Source: an uncultured Polaribacter sp. (lineage in GTDB: Bacteria; Bacteroidota; Bacteroidia; Flavobacteriales; Flavobacteriaceae). From it: 64,000 nucleotides of DNA. The stretch's first letter is position 1. Each line of letters opens with the position of its first letter. Below, one piece after another: positions 8,831 through 17,536 of the stretch. The translations under genes and the position numbers were made by a program. The stretch lies in the NCBI RefSeq assembly GCF_947503875.1, contig NZ_CANNFH010000004.1, positions 62,001 to 126,000 on the forward strand, in the 5' to 3' direction. The notes under the pieces were generated by a model, which ran no database searches, had not been told where the DNA came from, and saw nothing but the letters and a program-made list of their open reading frames with translations.

Positions 8831-9976
8831 TTATTCAACCAAATGCGTACCTGTTGCTAATTTTACAAAATAAACAGTACAGTCTTTATTAAATTCTTTT
8901 TTATACGCTTTAGATATTGTTGCAATAAATGGCGCTGTTCCGTTATTTTCAATTAAATTAATGGTACAACCACCAAAACCACCACCCATCATTCTTGCGC
9001 CTAAAACATTGTTATCTTTTTTTGCGTGGTCTACCAAAAAATCTAACTCTTTACAGCTTACTTTATATTGATTTTGTAACCCATTATGTGAAGCGTATAT
9101 AAGTTTCCCTAATTCCTCTAAATCATTATTTTCAATTGCCTTTGCCGCTTTTTGTGTTCTTTCTATTTCTTGAATTACGTACAAGGCTTTTTGATAATTT
9201 TCTGGAGTAATTACAGCCTCAATTTTTTGCAAGTCCTTTTCTGTAACTTCCCTTAAAGTTGTTACATTTAATAGTTTTGCCACTTTTTCGCAAGCAGCAC
9301 GTCTATCATTGTATGCACTATCAGCCAAACTATGTTTCACATTTGTATTTATTAAAACAAATTGATGATTTTTAAAATCAATCTCGTAAGATTTTGCTTT
9401 AATAGTTTTACAATCTAGAAGAAGCACATTATTTTTCACACCAAACATGCTCGCATATTGGTCCATAATTCCGCATTTTACACCTACAAAATTATGCTCT
9501 GCTTTTTGCGAAATAAAAATCATTTCAGTTTTTGATAAGCCTAAACTAAATAGTTCATTTAAACCAAAAACAAACCCATTTTCTAATGCTGCAGAAGAAG
9601 ACATACCTGAACCTGCAGGTATATTACCTTTTACTACAATATTAAAATTATCTAAATGCTTTTTTTCTTTTTGTAATTCTGCTATAACGCCAAACACATA
9701 ATTTACCCAACTCGCTTCTTTAGATGGTTTTAAGTTATTTAAATCGAAGGTTATATTGCTATTTATATCTAAGGCAATTGCATTACTTTTGTTCGTATTG
9801 CTTTTGCCAATTGCAACAACAATACCCAAATCTACAGCAGCCGGAAAAACAAAACCACCATTATAGTCTGTATGCTCTCCAATAATATTTATTCGACCTG
9901 GAGAAAAAACCAATATAGGTTCATTTTTAAATGTATTTATATACGTTTGTTTTGCCTCTTGTATAATTAAATTCAT
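8831..9976 (-). CDS. galK: Galactokinase
   Basis: GalK phosphorylates galactose at C1 using ATP. The 381-residue GHMP kinase shows the galactokinase signature GRINIIGEHTDYNGG (27-41), the ATP-loop PAGSGMSSSAALE and the C-terminal GARMMGGGFGGC glycine-rich motif. It lies between galM (1 bp gap) and galT (8 bp gap) in one operon. Confidence 0.97.
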   Translation of the reverse strand: MNLIIQEAKQTYINTFKNEPILVFSPGRINIIGEHTDYNGGFVFPAAVDLGIVVAIGKSNTNKSNAIALDINSNITFDLNNLKPSKEASWVNYVFGVIAELQKEKKHLDNFNIVVKGNIPAGSGMSSSAALENGFVFGLNELFSLGLSKTEMIFISQKAEHNFVGVKCGIMDQYASMFGVKNNVLLLDCKTIKAKSYEIDFKNHQFVLINTNVKHSLADSAYNDRRAACEKVAKLLNVTTLREVTEKDLQKIEAVITPENYQKALYVIQEIERTQKAAKAIENNDLEELGKLIYASHNGLQNQYKVSCKELDFLVDHAKKDNNVLGARMMGGGFGGCTINLIENNGTAPFIATISKAYKKEFNKDCTVYFVKLATGTHLVE

Positions 9977-9977
9977 A

Positions 9978-10859
9978 TTAATCTATGATTTGTAAAGACC
10001 AATTTACAGTATAGTTTTTCTTAGGTTCTAAAATTGTTAAGCTTGTTTTATTGTGTAAAGCATTAGAAGGACCAGTTTGCGGCTCTAAAGCAACTCTTTT
10101 TCTATCTGGTGGCGTGTACATTTGTAAAAATGTATTCTTTGCATCAGAATTTATTAAGAGTTTGTAATCTGGAGTGGTAAATTTTACTTTGCTATCTGTT
10201 AAATAAAAGCAATCGTCAAATGTTTTATTTTTAAAATTTATAGGTGCTGTTATCAATTTATCAAGAACGTCAACAGCAATTAATCGCTCATTTAATTTCG
10301 ATTGTTGGTTACTCTTAAAATCAACAAAACTTTTATCTAAATTACTAGTTTCAAAATAAGGATGCCAACCTAAAAAGAACGGAAAATTAGTATTATCAAC
10401 ATTAGTAACTTCCATTTTTAGAGTTAAACTTGTAGCAGATAAAGTATATATTAAATCGATTTTATACAGAAACGGAAAACTGCTTTCTCTTTTTTCTGGT
10501 TGATAAGAGAGTTTAACAACCATTGCATCATTTAGATTTTCTTTTGAAACGAATTCAAATTTCTTATCGAAAACTACACCGTGTAACGCGTTATTATTGT
10601 CTGTATCATTACAAGGCACTTGATATACTTTGTCTTTAAAAGTATATTTACCATCTTCTATTCTACCAGGAAAAGGAAACAAAATAGAAGACGCATAATT
10701 TACCTTATAATTTTCGCTTATATCTTTAATAATTAGTTGATCATTTAAAACCAACTCTTGCAAACTAGCACCATTTACTAGGTTTATAATTGCCCTAGAA
10801 TTCTTATTTTGTATTTCTATATGGTTTTCTAATGCGTCTAAAAACTTTATACTTGACAT
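9978..10859 (-). CDS. galM: Aldose 1-epimerase family protein
   Basis: This 293-residue galactose mutarotase-like protein is the first gene of galM-galK-galT. It shows the family pattern ALHGVVFDKKF (catalytic-type His), GWHPYFE (second His), and Glu in RVALEPQTGPSNALHN. It is predicted to interconvert alpha and beta anomers of galactose before GalK. It is shorter and more divergent than classical GalM, closer to the YihR/LacX-like group, so substrate range is less certain than fold. Confidence 0.88.
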   Translation of the reverse strand: MSSIKFLDALENHIEIQNKNSRAIINLVNGASLQELVLNDQLIIKDISENYKVNYASSILFPFPGRIEDGKYTFKDKVYQVPCNDTDNNNALHGVVFDKKFEFVSKENLNDAMVVKLSYQPEKRESSFPFLYKIDLIYTLSATSLTLKMEVTNVDNTNFPFFLGWHPYFETSNLDKSFVDFKSNQQSKLNERLIAVDVLDKLITAPINFKNKTFDDCFYLTDSKVKFTTPDYKLLINSDAKNTFLQMYTPPDRKRVALEPQTGPSNALHNKTSLTILEPKKNYTVNWSLQIID

Positions 10860-10988
10860 TGGGTTTATTTTAATTTTTTTATTAAAAAAATAAATTTTGT
10901 TCTCTTTAATTTCTAGCGTTAAAGATATTTATTAATATGTAATCATTTCACAAAAAAAGGAAGTAAAATAGTATTGTTTTTTACAACA

Positions 10989-11023
10989 AAAAACTCGGAG
11001 CTAAATTAATAGTCCGAGTTTTT
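10989..11023 (-). terminator. Intrinsic terminator after KDPG aldolase
   Basis: AAAAACTCGGA pairs with TCCGAGTTTTT around a 13-base loop, with a T-run on the minus strand. It lies 21 bp past the aldolase stop and separates it from the gal operon. Confidence 0.8.
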
Positions 11024-11044
11024 ATATATTAAAATACTTTAAAA

Positions 11045-11713
11045 TTACTTTCTAAGTGCTTTTATAATATCTAAAGCTCCTTTTGTATTGCTTTCTATTG
11101 TTGCGTAATCAAAACTTCCATCGGCATTTTTTGCCATTAATTTAGAACCCATTCCAACACAAGTTACACCTGCATTAAACCAACCTTCTAAATTTTCTTT
11201 TGTTGGAGATACACCACCTGTTGGCATTATAGAAGTCCAAGGTTGTGGCCCTTTAATACCTTTTACAAATTGTGGCCCGTAAATATCTCCTGGAAATAAT
11301 TTAACGATTTCACAACCTAATTCTTCTGCTCTAGCAATTTCCGTTAAAGTACCACATCCTGGAGACCATAAAACTTTTTTACGGTTACATGCAATTGCAA
11401 TATCTTCTCTTAAAACTGGTGTAACTATAAAGTTTGCACCCAAAGCCATATATAAAGAAGCTGCTGCACCATCTGTAACAGATCCAACTCCCATAATCAT
11501 TCCTGGTAGGTTTTTAATTGCGAATTTTGTTAATTCTCCAAAAACTTCATGCGCAAAATCTCCTCTAGCCGTAAATTCCATTAATCTTGCACCACCATCA
11601 TAACAGGCTTTAAGTACTTTTTTACTTACTTCTATATCATTATGAAAAAACAAAGGAACCATTCCTGTATCTTTCATTACTTGTGCTACTTCTAATCTTG
11701 TATATTGTGCCAT
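11045..11713 (-). CDS. eda: KDPG / 4-hydroxy-2-oxoglutarate aldolase
   Basis: This class I aldolase splits 2-keto-3-deoxy-6-phosphogluconate to pyruvate and glyceraldehyde-3-phosphate, the last step shared by all uronate routes in this window. At 222 residues it has the usual length. The Schiff-base Lys is in GCEIVKLFPGD, with EFTARGD and IMPTGGVSP as phosphate and substrate motifs. It is downstream of kdgK on the same strand, with 120 bp between filled by a palindromic AT-rich repeat, and is followed by a strong terminator. It is probably in the LacI-controlled kdgK-eda unit. Confidence 0.95.
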   Translation of the reverse strand: MAQYTRLEVAQVMKDTGMVPLFFHNDIEVSKKVLKACYDGGARLMEFTARGDFAHEVFGELTKFAIKNLPGMIMGVGSVTDGAAASLYMALGANFIVTPVLREDIAIACNRKKVLWSPGCGTLTEIARAEELGCEIVKLFPGDIYGPQFVKGIKGPQPWTSIMPTGGVSPTKENLEGWFNAGVTCVGMGSKLMAKNADGSFDYATIESNTKGALDIIKALRK

Positions 11714-11833
11714 AATATTTTGTGTAATTATTTATTTGTGTAACTGTTTAATCGTTTAATTGTTGGGTAGAATAAAAAACATAAATGTGAAGAACACAAT
11801 TACACAATTAAACGTTTCAACAATTAAACCTTT
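11714..11833. repeat. AT-rich palindromic repeat (copy 1)
   Basis: The stretch GTGTAACTGTTTAATCG continuing TTTAATTGTT is mirrored by CACAATTACACAATTAAACG and CAATTAAACC, forming an imperfect palindrome between kdgK and eda. A very similar element occurs at 63481-63563. It contains TTAAACGTTTCAA (11808-11820), which resembles the LacI operator half of this region. Repeat identity is clear by eye; its role is unknown. Confidence 0.6.
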
Positions 11834-12880
11834 TTAACGTGCTACACGTCCAGATGCATCACCACCCATTAATTTTTCTACTTCTGCAACTGTTGCTAAA
11901 TTGGCATCACCTTTAATAGTGTGTTTTAAACAAGAAGCAGCAACTGCAAAATCTAATGCATGCTGGTCATCTTCTGGGAATTGTAATAATCCGTAAATTA
12001 AACCACCCATAAAAGAATCTCCACCACCAACTCTATCTACAATATCTGTAATTTGGTATTGGCGCGTTTGAAACAATGTTTTTCCATCGTATAAAACACC
12101 TGCCCAAGTATTGTGAGAAGCAGATATAGAACCTCTTAAAGTAGTAATTACCTTTTTAGCTCTTGGAAATTTTTCCATCATTTGCTCACAAACAGACAAA
12201 AATGCTTCTGCTTTTACGTTATGCCCTTCTGTTTGTACAGAAATTCCTTCTGGCTTAATACCAAAGTGCATTTCTGCATCTTCTTCGTTTCCTAAAACAA
12301 TATCACAGTAAGAAGTTAATTCTGTCATTATTTTTTCTCTGTGTGCAGCATCACAAAATTGCCAAAGCTTAGCTCTGTAATTTAAATCTGTAGAAATAGT
12401 AATTCCTTTTGCACTAGCAGCTTTTACAGCTTCTAAACAAACGTCTGCAGCACCTTGAGAAATTGCTGGTGTAATACCTGTCCAGTGGAAAAACTCACAA
12501 CCTTCAAAAACAGCATCCCAGTCTATCATACCTGTTTCTATTTCTGCAATTGCAGAATGTGCTCTATCATAAACTACTTTAGAACCACGAGAAACTGCAC
12601 CAGTTTCTAAAAAGTAAATTCCTAAACGGTCTCCACCCCAAACAATTTTATTTGTATTTACACCTCTTTTGCGCATTTCCATCATAGCACACTCACCAAT
12701 ATCATTTTTTGGTAAACGTGTTACAAAATCTACATCTACACCATAATTTGCTAAAGAAACTGCTACGTTAGACTCTCCACCACCATAAACAACATCAAAA
12801 TTATTTGCTTGAGAAAATCTTAAAAATCCTTGAGGAGCTAATCTTAACATGATTTCTCCGAAAGTTACTACTTTACCCAT
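11834..12880 (-). CDS. kdgK: 2-keto-3-deoxygluconate kinase (PfkB family), first copy
   Basis: This kinase phosphorylates KDG to KDPG. The 348-residue PfkB-fold protein has N-terminal GEIMLRLAP and YGGGESNVA substrate-side motifs, DLNYRAKLW, a complete LGNEEDAEM segment (the PfkB NXXE motif that positions Mg/phosphate), and the anion hole with catalytic Asp in DRVGGGDSFMGG. A 22-bp palindrome sits 31 bp before its start, matching one in front of the divergent lacI gene. It probably forms a transcription unit with eda. A second, more divergent paralogue is at 20115-21116. Confidence 0.95.
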   Translation of the reverse strand: MGKVVTFGEIMLRLAPQGFLRFSQANNFDVVYGGGESNVAVSLANYGVDVDFVTRLPKNDIGECAMMEMRKRGVNTNKIVWGGDRLGIYFLETGAVSRGSKVVYDRAHSAIAEIETGMIDWDAVFEGCEFFHWTGITPAISQGAADVCLEAVKAASAKGITISTDLNYRAKLWQFCDAAHREKIMTELTSYCDIVLGNEEDAEMHFGIKPEGISVQTEGHNVKAEAFLSVCEQMMEKFPRAKKVITTLRGSISASHNTWAGVLYDGKTLFQTRQYQITDIVDRVGGGDSFMGGLIYGLLQFPEDDQHALDFAVAASCLKHTIKGDANLATVAEVEKLMGGDASGRVAR

Positions 12881-12910
12881 TTTATATTTTTTTATAATAA
12901 GTTATATTTA

Positions 12911-12932
12911 ATTGGTTAAACGTTTAACCAAT
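12911..12932. promoter_or_regulatory. LacI-type operator, perfect 22-bp palindrome (kdgK side)
   Basis: The core TTGGTTAAACGTTTAACCAA, flanked by A and T, is a perfect 22-bp inverted repeat with the central CG typical of LacI-family operators. It lies in the kdgK upstream region, between kdgK and the divergent lacI gene. Confidence 0.8.
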
Positions 12933-12972
12933 ATTTAAAAATAAAATCAAAACCTATAATTAGTTATTTGTT

Positions 12973-13002
12973 TTGATTATAACAGTTCAAACATTACATT
13001 TG
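12973..13002 (+). promoter_or_regulatory. Promoter of the lacI-family gene
   Basis: TTG (12973-12975), a 19-bp spacer and TACATTTG (12995-13002) match the Bacteroidota -33/-7 consensus. Transcription would begin near 13007-13009, about 25 bp before the TTG start codon. Confidence 0.7.
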
Positions 13003-13020
13003 TTTAAACGTTTAAGCAAA
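12999..13020. promoter_or_regulatory. LacI-type operator overlapping the lacI promoter
   Basis: TTTGTTTAAAC-GTTTAAGCAAA is an inverted repeat with one mismatch and the same TTTAAACGTTTAA core as the site at 12911-12932. It overlaps the -7 element and the predicted transcription start, the position expected for autorepression. Confidence 0.75.
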
Positions 13021-13031
13021 TATATAAAAAA

Positions 13032-14069
13032 TTGGCAAACAAAAAGAAAACGACAATAAAAGATATTGCAAATGTGCTAAATATATCTGCAGCAGCTGTT
13101 TCTAAAGCGTTGCATAACAATCCTAGAATTAGCGATAAAACCAAAAAAGCGGTGCTGCAAGTTGCAGAAAACCTAAATTATCAACCAAATCATTTAGCAA
13201 GTGCTTTAAGAAGTGGGAAAAGTAAATTGGTGGGCGTTATTGTGCCTAAAACAAATAGCAATTTCTTTTCTGCCACCATACACAATATAGAAGAAGTTTT
13301 AAATGAAGAAGGTTATAATGTAATCATTACACAATCTAACGAATCTTATAAAAAAGAGTGTGCAAATATAAATACATTACTTTTTACGCAAGTAGATGGT
13401 ATTATTGCTTCTATGGCAAATGAAACCACAGACTTAAGTCATTTTCAAAAAATAAAAGATGCAGGTATTCCTTTAATTACTTTTGATAGAGGAGAAAACG
13501 ACTTAAATGTAGATTATATTGGAATAGATGATTATGAAAGTAGTCACAAAATTGTGAATCATTTAGTAGCACAAGACTGTAAACGAATTGCGCATATTGG
13601 TGGTTTTAAAAGAACAAGAATTTACAATAACAGAATTAAAGGATATATAGACGCTTTAAAAAAACACAACTTACCTTTGGATAATGAATTACTAATAGAA
13701 AGTAGTTTAACTACAGAAGATGGTAGGGAAAAAATGCAAAAATTATTAAACTTAAAACAAAGACCAGATGCCGTTTATGTTGCTGGAGATTATGCTGCTT
13801 TGGGTGCATTGCAGGTTTTAAAAGAGCAAAATATAAAAATACCCGAAGAAATTGCACTGGTAGGTTTTGGTGATGAGCCTTTTTCTAAAATGGTTACACC
13901 GCCAATAACTAGTGTAAATCAGCATAGTTACAAGATTGGAAGAATGGCTGCCAAAACTTTTTTAGATTATATAGAAAAAGACACCTTTAAACAATCACTA
14001 AAAAAACAAATCTTAGAGGCTAAATTAATTGTTAGAGAATCTTCTAACAAAAAAAACGATCTAGAGTAA
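13032..14069 (+). CDS. LacI-family transcriptional regulator (KdgR-like role)
   Basis: This 345-residue repressor has an N-terminal HTH (TTIKDIANVLNISAAAVSKA, about 6-25), the hinge YQPNHLASALRSGK, and a periplasmic-binding-protein-like sensor domain. The start is a TTG; no ATG lies between the promoter and the HTH, and the protein begins at the normal distance from the helix, so TTG is the likely start. It is divergent from kdgK-eda, and near-identical palindromes lie before both genes, so it probably represses both and responds to KDG or KDPG (inference). Its stop lies inside a bidirectional terminator hairpin. Confidence 0.92.
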   Translation: MANKKKTTIKDIANVLNISAAAVSKALHNNPRISDKTKKAVLQVAENLNYQPNHLASALRSGKSKLVGVIVPKTNSNFFSATIHNIEEVLNEEGYNVIITQSNESYKKECANINTLLFTQVDGIIASMANETTDLSHFQKIKDAGIPLITFDRGENDLNVDYIGIDDYESSHKIVNHLVAQDCKRIAHIGGFKRTRIYNNRIKGYIDALKKHNLPLDNELLIESSLTTEDGREKMQKLLNLKQRPDAVYVAGDYAALGALQVLKEQNIKIPEEIALVGFGDEPFSKMVTPPITSVNQHSYKIGRMAAKTFLDYIEKDTFKQSLKKQILEAKLIVRESSNKKNDLE

Positions 14070-14083
14070 TTCTAGACCGTTTT
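14053..14083. terminator. Bidirectional terminator overlapping the lacI stop
   Basis: AAAACGATCTAGA pairs with TCTAGACCGTTTT with a short loop containing the lacI stop codon; A- and T-runs flank both sides. It serves lacI and the convergent SDR gene. Confidence 0.8.
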
Positions 14084-14106
14084 TTAATTTATTCAAATAT
14101 TTATTT

Positions 14107-14868
14107 TTAAATACCTAAAGCTTGACCGCCACCAATTTGTATGGTTTCTGCAGTCATAAAAGCAGCGTCTTTACTTGCTAAAAATGCAACAACACCAGCA
14201 ACATCCTCTGGTTGCCCCAATCTACCTAACATAATATTATTTGCCCAAGAAGCAAAAACTTCTGGCTTTGTAGATTTTATTTGCGAATGAAATGGTGTAT
14301 CTATTGTACCTGGAGAAACTGCATTAACACGAATACCATACTCAGCTAAATCTTTCGCTAAAGCTCTTGTAATTGCGTGCACTGCTGCTTTAGACGTTCC
14401 ATAAATTCCTGCTCCTGGTCCACCAGCATTCCATCCTGCGTTAGAGGTATAATTAATTATAGTTGCATAATCGCTTTTCTTTAAAAAAGGAATTGCTGCT
14501 CTTGATGCATAAAATGTAGAATCTAAATTTAATGCCATTACAGATTTATAAAATTCTGTTGTCATTTCTTCAAAACGAGATCTACCACCTAAACCACCTG
14601 CATTATTAACAAGTACGTCTATTTTACCATATTTATTTCCAATGGTATTTATATTTGTTGTTACTTCATCTTCGTTAGTAACATCAAAACCATAATATTC
14701 TGCAGAAATTCCACTTTCTGTTAATTCTTTTAATTTTTCTGCACCAGCTTCATCATTTATTCCATTTAAAATAACAGTATAACCATCTTTACCTAATCTT
14801 TTGGCTACTTCAAAACCAATACCTCCTGTAGCTCCTGTTATTATTGCTACTCTATTCTTATTACTCAT
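14107..14868 (-). CDS. SDR oxidoreductase, candidate DEH reductase
   Basis: This classical short-chain dehydrogenase has 253 residues: TGATGGIGF (cofactor loop, about 11-19), NNAGG, and catalytic Tyr/Lys in YGTSK. In alginate loci an SDR of this type reduces 4-deoxy-L-erythro-5-hexoseulose uronate (DEH) to KDG. Here it follows the ExuT-like transporter gene by 35 bp and sits near KdgF, PL17 and kdgK, so that role is likely but inferred. Sequence alone cannot exclude a gluconate or sugar-alcohol dehydrogenase. It shares the transporter's promoter and uronate operator. Confidence 0.85.
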   Translation of the reverse strand: MSNKNRVAIITGATGGIGFEVAKRLGKDGYTVILNGINDEAGAEKLKELTESGISAEYYGFDVTNEDEVTTNINTIGNKYGKIDVLVNNAGGLGGRSRFEEMTTEFYKSVMALNLDSTFYASRAAIPFLKKSDYATIINYTSNAGWNAGGPGAGIYGTSKAAVHAITRALAKDLAEYGIRVNAVSPGTIDTPFHSQIKSTKPEVFASWANNIMLGRLGQPEDVAGVVAFLASKDAAFMTAETIQIGGGQALGI

Positions 14869-14903
14869 AGTTACTATTTTATTGTTTAATAATTCTTTTA
14901 TTT

Positions 14904-16202
14904 TTATTCTTCTAATGTCTTTAATGGTTCTATTTTAGGACATAAAATCCAAACCGCTAACAAGGCTGTTATTGCTAAAGCACCACCAATTAAAAATGCT
15001 GGCGTATAATTTCCTCCTTTAGTTAATAAAGGTATTAATATGGTTAAACCAAAAGCACCAAGTTTTGCTGCTGTACCTGCAAAACCAGATAAAGTTCCTA
15101 CTACTTTTCCACTAAACATATCACTTGGTAAGGTTTGTACATTACCTATGGCAACTTGAAAACCAAAAAGTAAAACTGCCATAATTATTACTGCATTTAT
15201 TGCTGTACCTGGAGTTCTCAGTAAAATAAAACAAGGAATCATTAATAAACAACCAAGTGTAATTACCATTTTTCTAGTTTTATCTACAGACCAACCTGCA
15301 GTAAGTCTATTTTGAGCAATAAGACCACCTGCCCAAGCACCTAACATGGCACCTACATAAGGTACCCAAGCTGAAAATGCAATTTCTTTTACATCTAAAC
15401 CAAATACTTCATTTAAATAAATTGGAATCCAAACAATAAATAACCACCAAATTGGATCTATGGCAGCAGATGCAATAATTACACCCCAACTTTCTTTTCT
15501 TTTTAATAGTTCTGATGTTTCTGGACTATATTCTGCTTCAATTACTCCTTTTTCATCCACAATTCTTTTTCCTGTAAGAATGTATGTTTTTTCTTCTTCC
15601 GTTAACCACGGATGTTTTTCTGGTGATGATTTTACAATAAATAACCATGGTATTAACCATAATAAACCTACCAAACCTACACAAACAAAAATAGCCTGCC
15701 ATGATAAATAAATAGAAAGCAATCCTATAATAGGATAGGCTACAATACCGCCAACTGCTGCACCAGAGTTAAAAATACCTTGGGCTAACGCTCTTTCTTT
15801 TATTGGAAACCATTCTGCATTTGCCTTCGCTGCTCCTGGCCAGTTACCAGCTTCTGCAATACCTAAAATTGATCTAAAAATTGAAAAACTTAACATGCCT
15901 TGTGCAAATGCATGAATCATAGTGGCTACAGACCAAATACCTATAGATAACGCAAAACCTATTCTTGTTCCTATCCAATCAAATATTTTTCCAAAAATAG
16001 TTTGCCCAAAAGCGTAAGACATAATAAACACGGCAGATATGGTACCATATATTAATTTTGTCTCATCAGCATTCATTTCTGGAAATAACTCTTTCGCTAT
16101 TTCTGGCCATAAAGCTCCAAATGCTTGCCTATCTATATAATTAATAACAGCGGCTAGGGCAACAAGCCCTACTACCCACCATCTTAAGCCTTTTATTTTC
16201 AT
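14904..16202 (-). CDS. MFS hexuronate transporter (ExuT/ACS family)
   Basis: This inner-membrane symporter has 432 residues and about 12 helices. INYIDRQAFGALWPEI at the first helix, and GIAEAGNWPGAAKANAEWFP with RALAQGIFNSGAAVGG in helices 4-5, match the anion:cation symporter group that contains ExuT. It probably imports DEH or unsaturated or saturated uronates released in the periplasm by PL17. It heads a two-gene unit with the SDR. A tandem UxuR-like operator lies 28-54 bp before the start, directly on the TAAATTTG promoter element. Confidence 0.92.
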   Translation of the reverse strand: MKIKGLRWWVVGLVALAAVINYIDRQAFGALWPEIAKELFPEMNADETKLIYGTISAVFIMSYAFGQTIFGKIFDWIGTRIGFALSIGIWSVATMIHAFAQGMLSFSIFRSILGIAEAGNWPGAAKANAEWFPIKERALAQGIFNSGAAVGGIVAYPIIGLLSIYLSWQAIFVCVGLVGLLWLIPWLFIVKSSPEKHPWLTEEEKTYILTGKRIVDEKGVIEAEYSPETSELLKRKESWGVIIASAAIDPIWWLFIVWIPIYLNEVFGLDVKEIAFSAWVPYVGAMLGAWAGGLIAQNRLTAGWSVDKTRKMVITLGCLLMIPCFILLRTPGTAINAVIIMAVLLFGFQVAIGNVQTLPSDMFSGKVVGTLSGFAGTAAKLGAFGLTILIPLLTKGGNYTPAFLIGGALAITALLAVWILCPKIEPLKTLEE

Positions 16203-16230
16203 TATAGTTGATTGAAATTCATATTTAAAA

Positions 16231-16260
16231 TTGGTTTACCAGTTTGGTTTACCAAATTTA
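16231..16260 (-). promoter_or_regulatory. Promoter with tandem FadR/UxuR-like operator (transporter)
   Basis: On the minus strand TAAATTTG (16253-16260) runs directly into TTTGGTAAACCAAAC then TGGTAAACCAA. The two TTGGTWWACCAA units have centres 13 bp apart. The overlap of unit one with the -7 element suggests repression. Confidence 0.75.
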
Positions 16261-16349
16261 AGTATTTTTTAAGGAATACACACTCTAAAATATTTATATT
16301 TTTAGAATTAAAGCAAAAAGTTTAAAAAGTTACTGTTTTTAGAAAAAAA

Positions 16350-17054
16350 TTAAGCAGAGTGATAGCAATATTGGTATAATTCCTTAAAATGATCTTTCAT
16401 TTTTTGCTTTGCTAATTGTGGGTTTTGTGCTTTTATGGCCTCAAAAATTGCTTGGTGTTCTTGAATTCCTCTTTGAGATAAACTTGCGTCACAAACATGA
16501 TGTTTTTGAAAGTTGGTAATAATTTCTGGTGTAATAATTAGCATAAAGTTATTCATGGTAGTATTTCCACTTGCCTTTGCTATTGCCAAATGAAACAATA
16601 AGTCTTCTTGCACAGCATCTTTTCCGCTTAAAACCTTTTTTTCATATGCATCTAAAGCATCTTTAATATATATTAAATCTTCTGCTGTTCTTCTTGTAGC
16701 TGCTAACCTTACTGTTTTTAACTCCAAAAGAATTCTTGTTTCTACTAAAGATTTAAAATCGGCTTCATCTAATCTGAGTATATCTGCAATCATACCATTC
16801 ATAGCAATTACGCCTATATCTGCTACAAATGTTCCACTTTGTGGAATGGATTTTAAAATCCCATAGAATTCTAATTTCTGAATTGCTTCTCTAATTACAC
16901 TTCTAGATACCTTAAATTTATCAGACAACATTCTTTCAGCTGGTAATTTATCTCCAGGTTCTAGGTTCTTAAAATTAATTAATGCTCCTATTTTAGAAAT
17001 AATTTCTTTTTGAATGTTTGTGTTATCTGTCTTTACAAGTGTATCTAATTTCAT
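16350..17054 (-). CDS. GntR-family regulator, FadR subfamily (FCD domain)
   Basis: This 234-residue regulator has an N-terminal winged helix (LEPGDKLPAERMLSDKFKVS then RSVIREAIQKLE, about 35-67) and an all-helical FCD ligand domain (about 95-225) with the metal-type His residues in LLFHLAIAKASGN and GIQEHQAIFEAI. UxuR, ExuR and DgoR-type regulators are in this subfamily and bind TTGGTnnACCAA. Exactly such units occur before four operons here, so this protein is the best candidate to bind them (inference). Its own upstream region lacks the motif. Confidence 0.93.
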   Translation of the reverse strand: MKLDTLVKTDNTNIQKEIISKIGALINFKNLEPGDKLPAERMLSDKFKVSRSVIREAIQKLEFYGILKSIPQSGTFVADIGVIAMNGMIADILRLDEADFKSLVETRILLELKTVRLAATRRTAEDLIYIKDALDAYEKKVLSGKDAVQEDLLFHLAIAKASGNTTMNNFMLIITPEIITNFQKHHVCDASLSQRGIQEHQAIFEAIKAQNPQLAKQKMKDHFKELYQYCYHSA

Positions 17055-17146
17055 AGTTTTAAATATGTTGACTGGGGAATTTACAAATTAAAGGAAAAAA
17101 ATAATAATATGTAGTTATTATTAAAATTTTAGAGCAATTTTAATAC

Positions 17147-17515
17147 CTAGTCAGCAAAATAAGATACTTTTTCTCCTGATAAAAAGTCTTCTCTTACCGG
17201 GCTAAATGTATCTATTAATTCACCGGCTTCTATACAAACAGCACTGTGCAGTAAATTTGGTTCTATATAAACACCATCTCCTGCTTCTACTATTTGTTTT
17301 TCGCCATCAATTTCAAATTCAAATTTACCAGAAACTACAAAAGTTGCCTGTGTATGAAAATGTTGATGTGGTGCACCTAATGCGCCTTCATCAAACTTTA
17401 CTCTTACCATCATTATTTGGTTGTCATAACCTAAGAACTTTCTAGACACTCCACCTCCTAAAACTTCCCATTCTTTATTTTTTGTAATGATGTATTTTTC
17501 ACTAAATCGACTCAT
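17147..17515 (-). CDS. kdgF: KdgF-like cupin (unsaturated uronate ring-opening)
   Basis: This small single-domain cupin of 122 residues has metal ligands in PHQHFHTQ (His50, His52, His54, Gln56 region) and a later His in PNLLHSAV. KdgF speeds conversion of 4,5-unsaturated monouronates to the linear keto form (DKI/DEH). It follows the PL17 lyase by 21 bp in the same direction, so it is probably in the PL17 operon: the lyase makes unsaturated monomers and KdgF linearises them. Sequence match and context agree. Confidence 0.9.
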   Translation of the reverse strand: MSRFSEKYIITKNKEWEVLGGGVSRKFLGYDNQIMMVRVKFDEGALGAPHQHFHTQATFVVSGKFEFEIDGEKQIVEAGDGVYIEPNLLHSAVCIEAGELIDTFSPVREDFLSGEKVSYFAD

Positions 17516-17536
17516 AATTTTTATTGAATTTATTTT

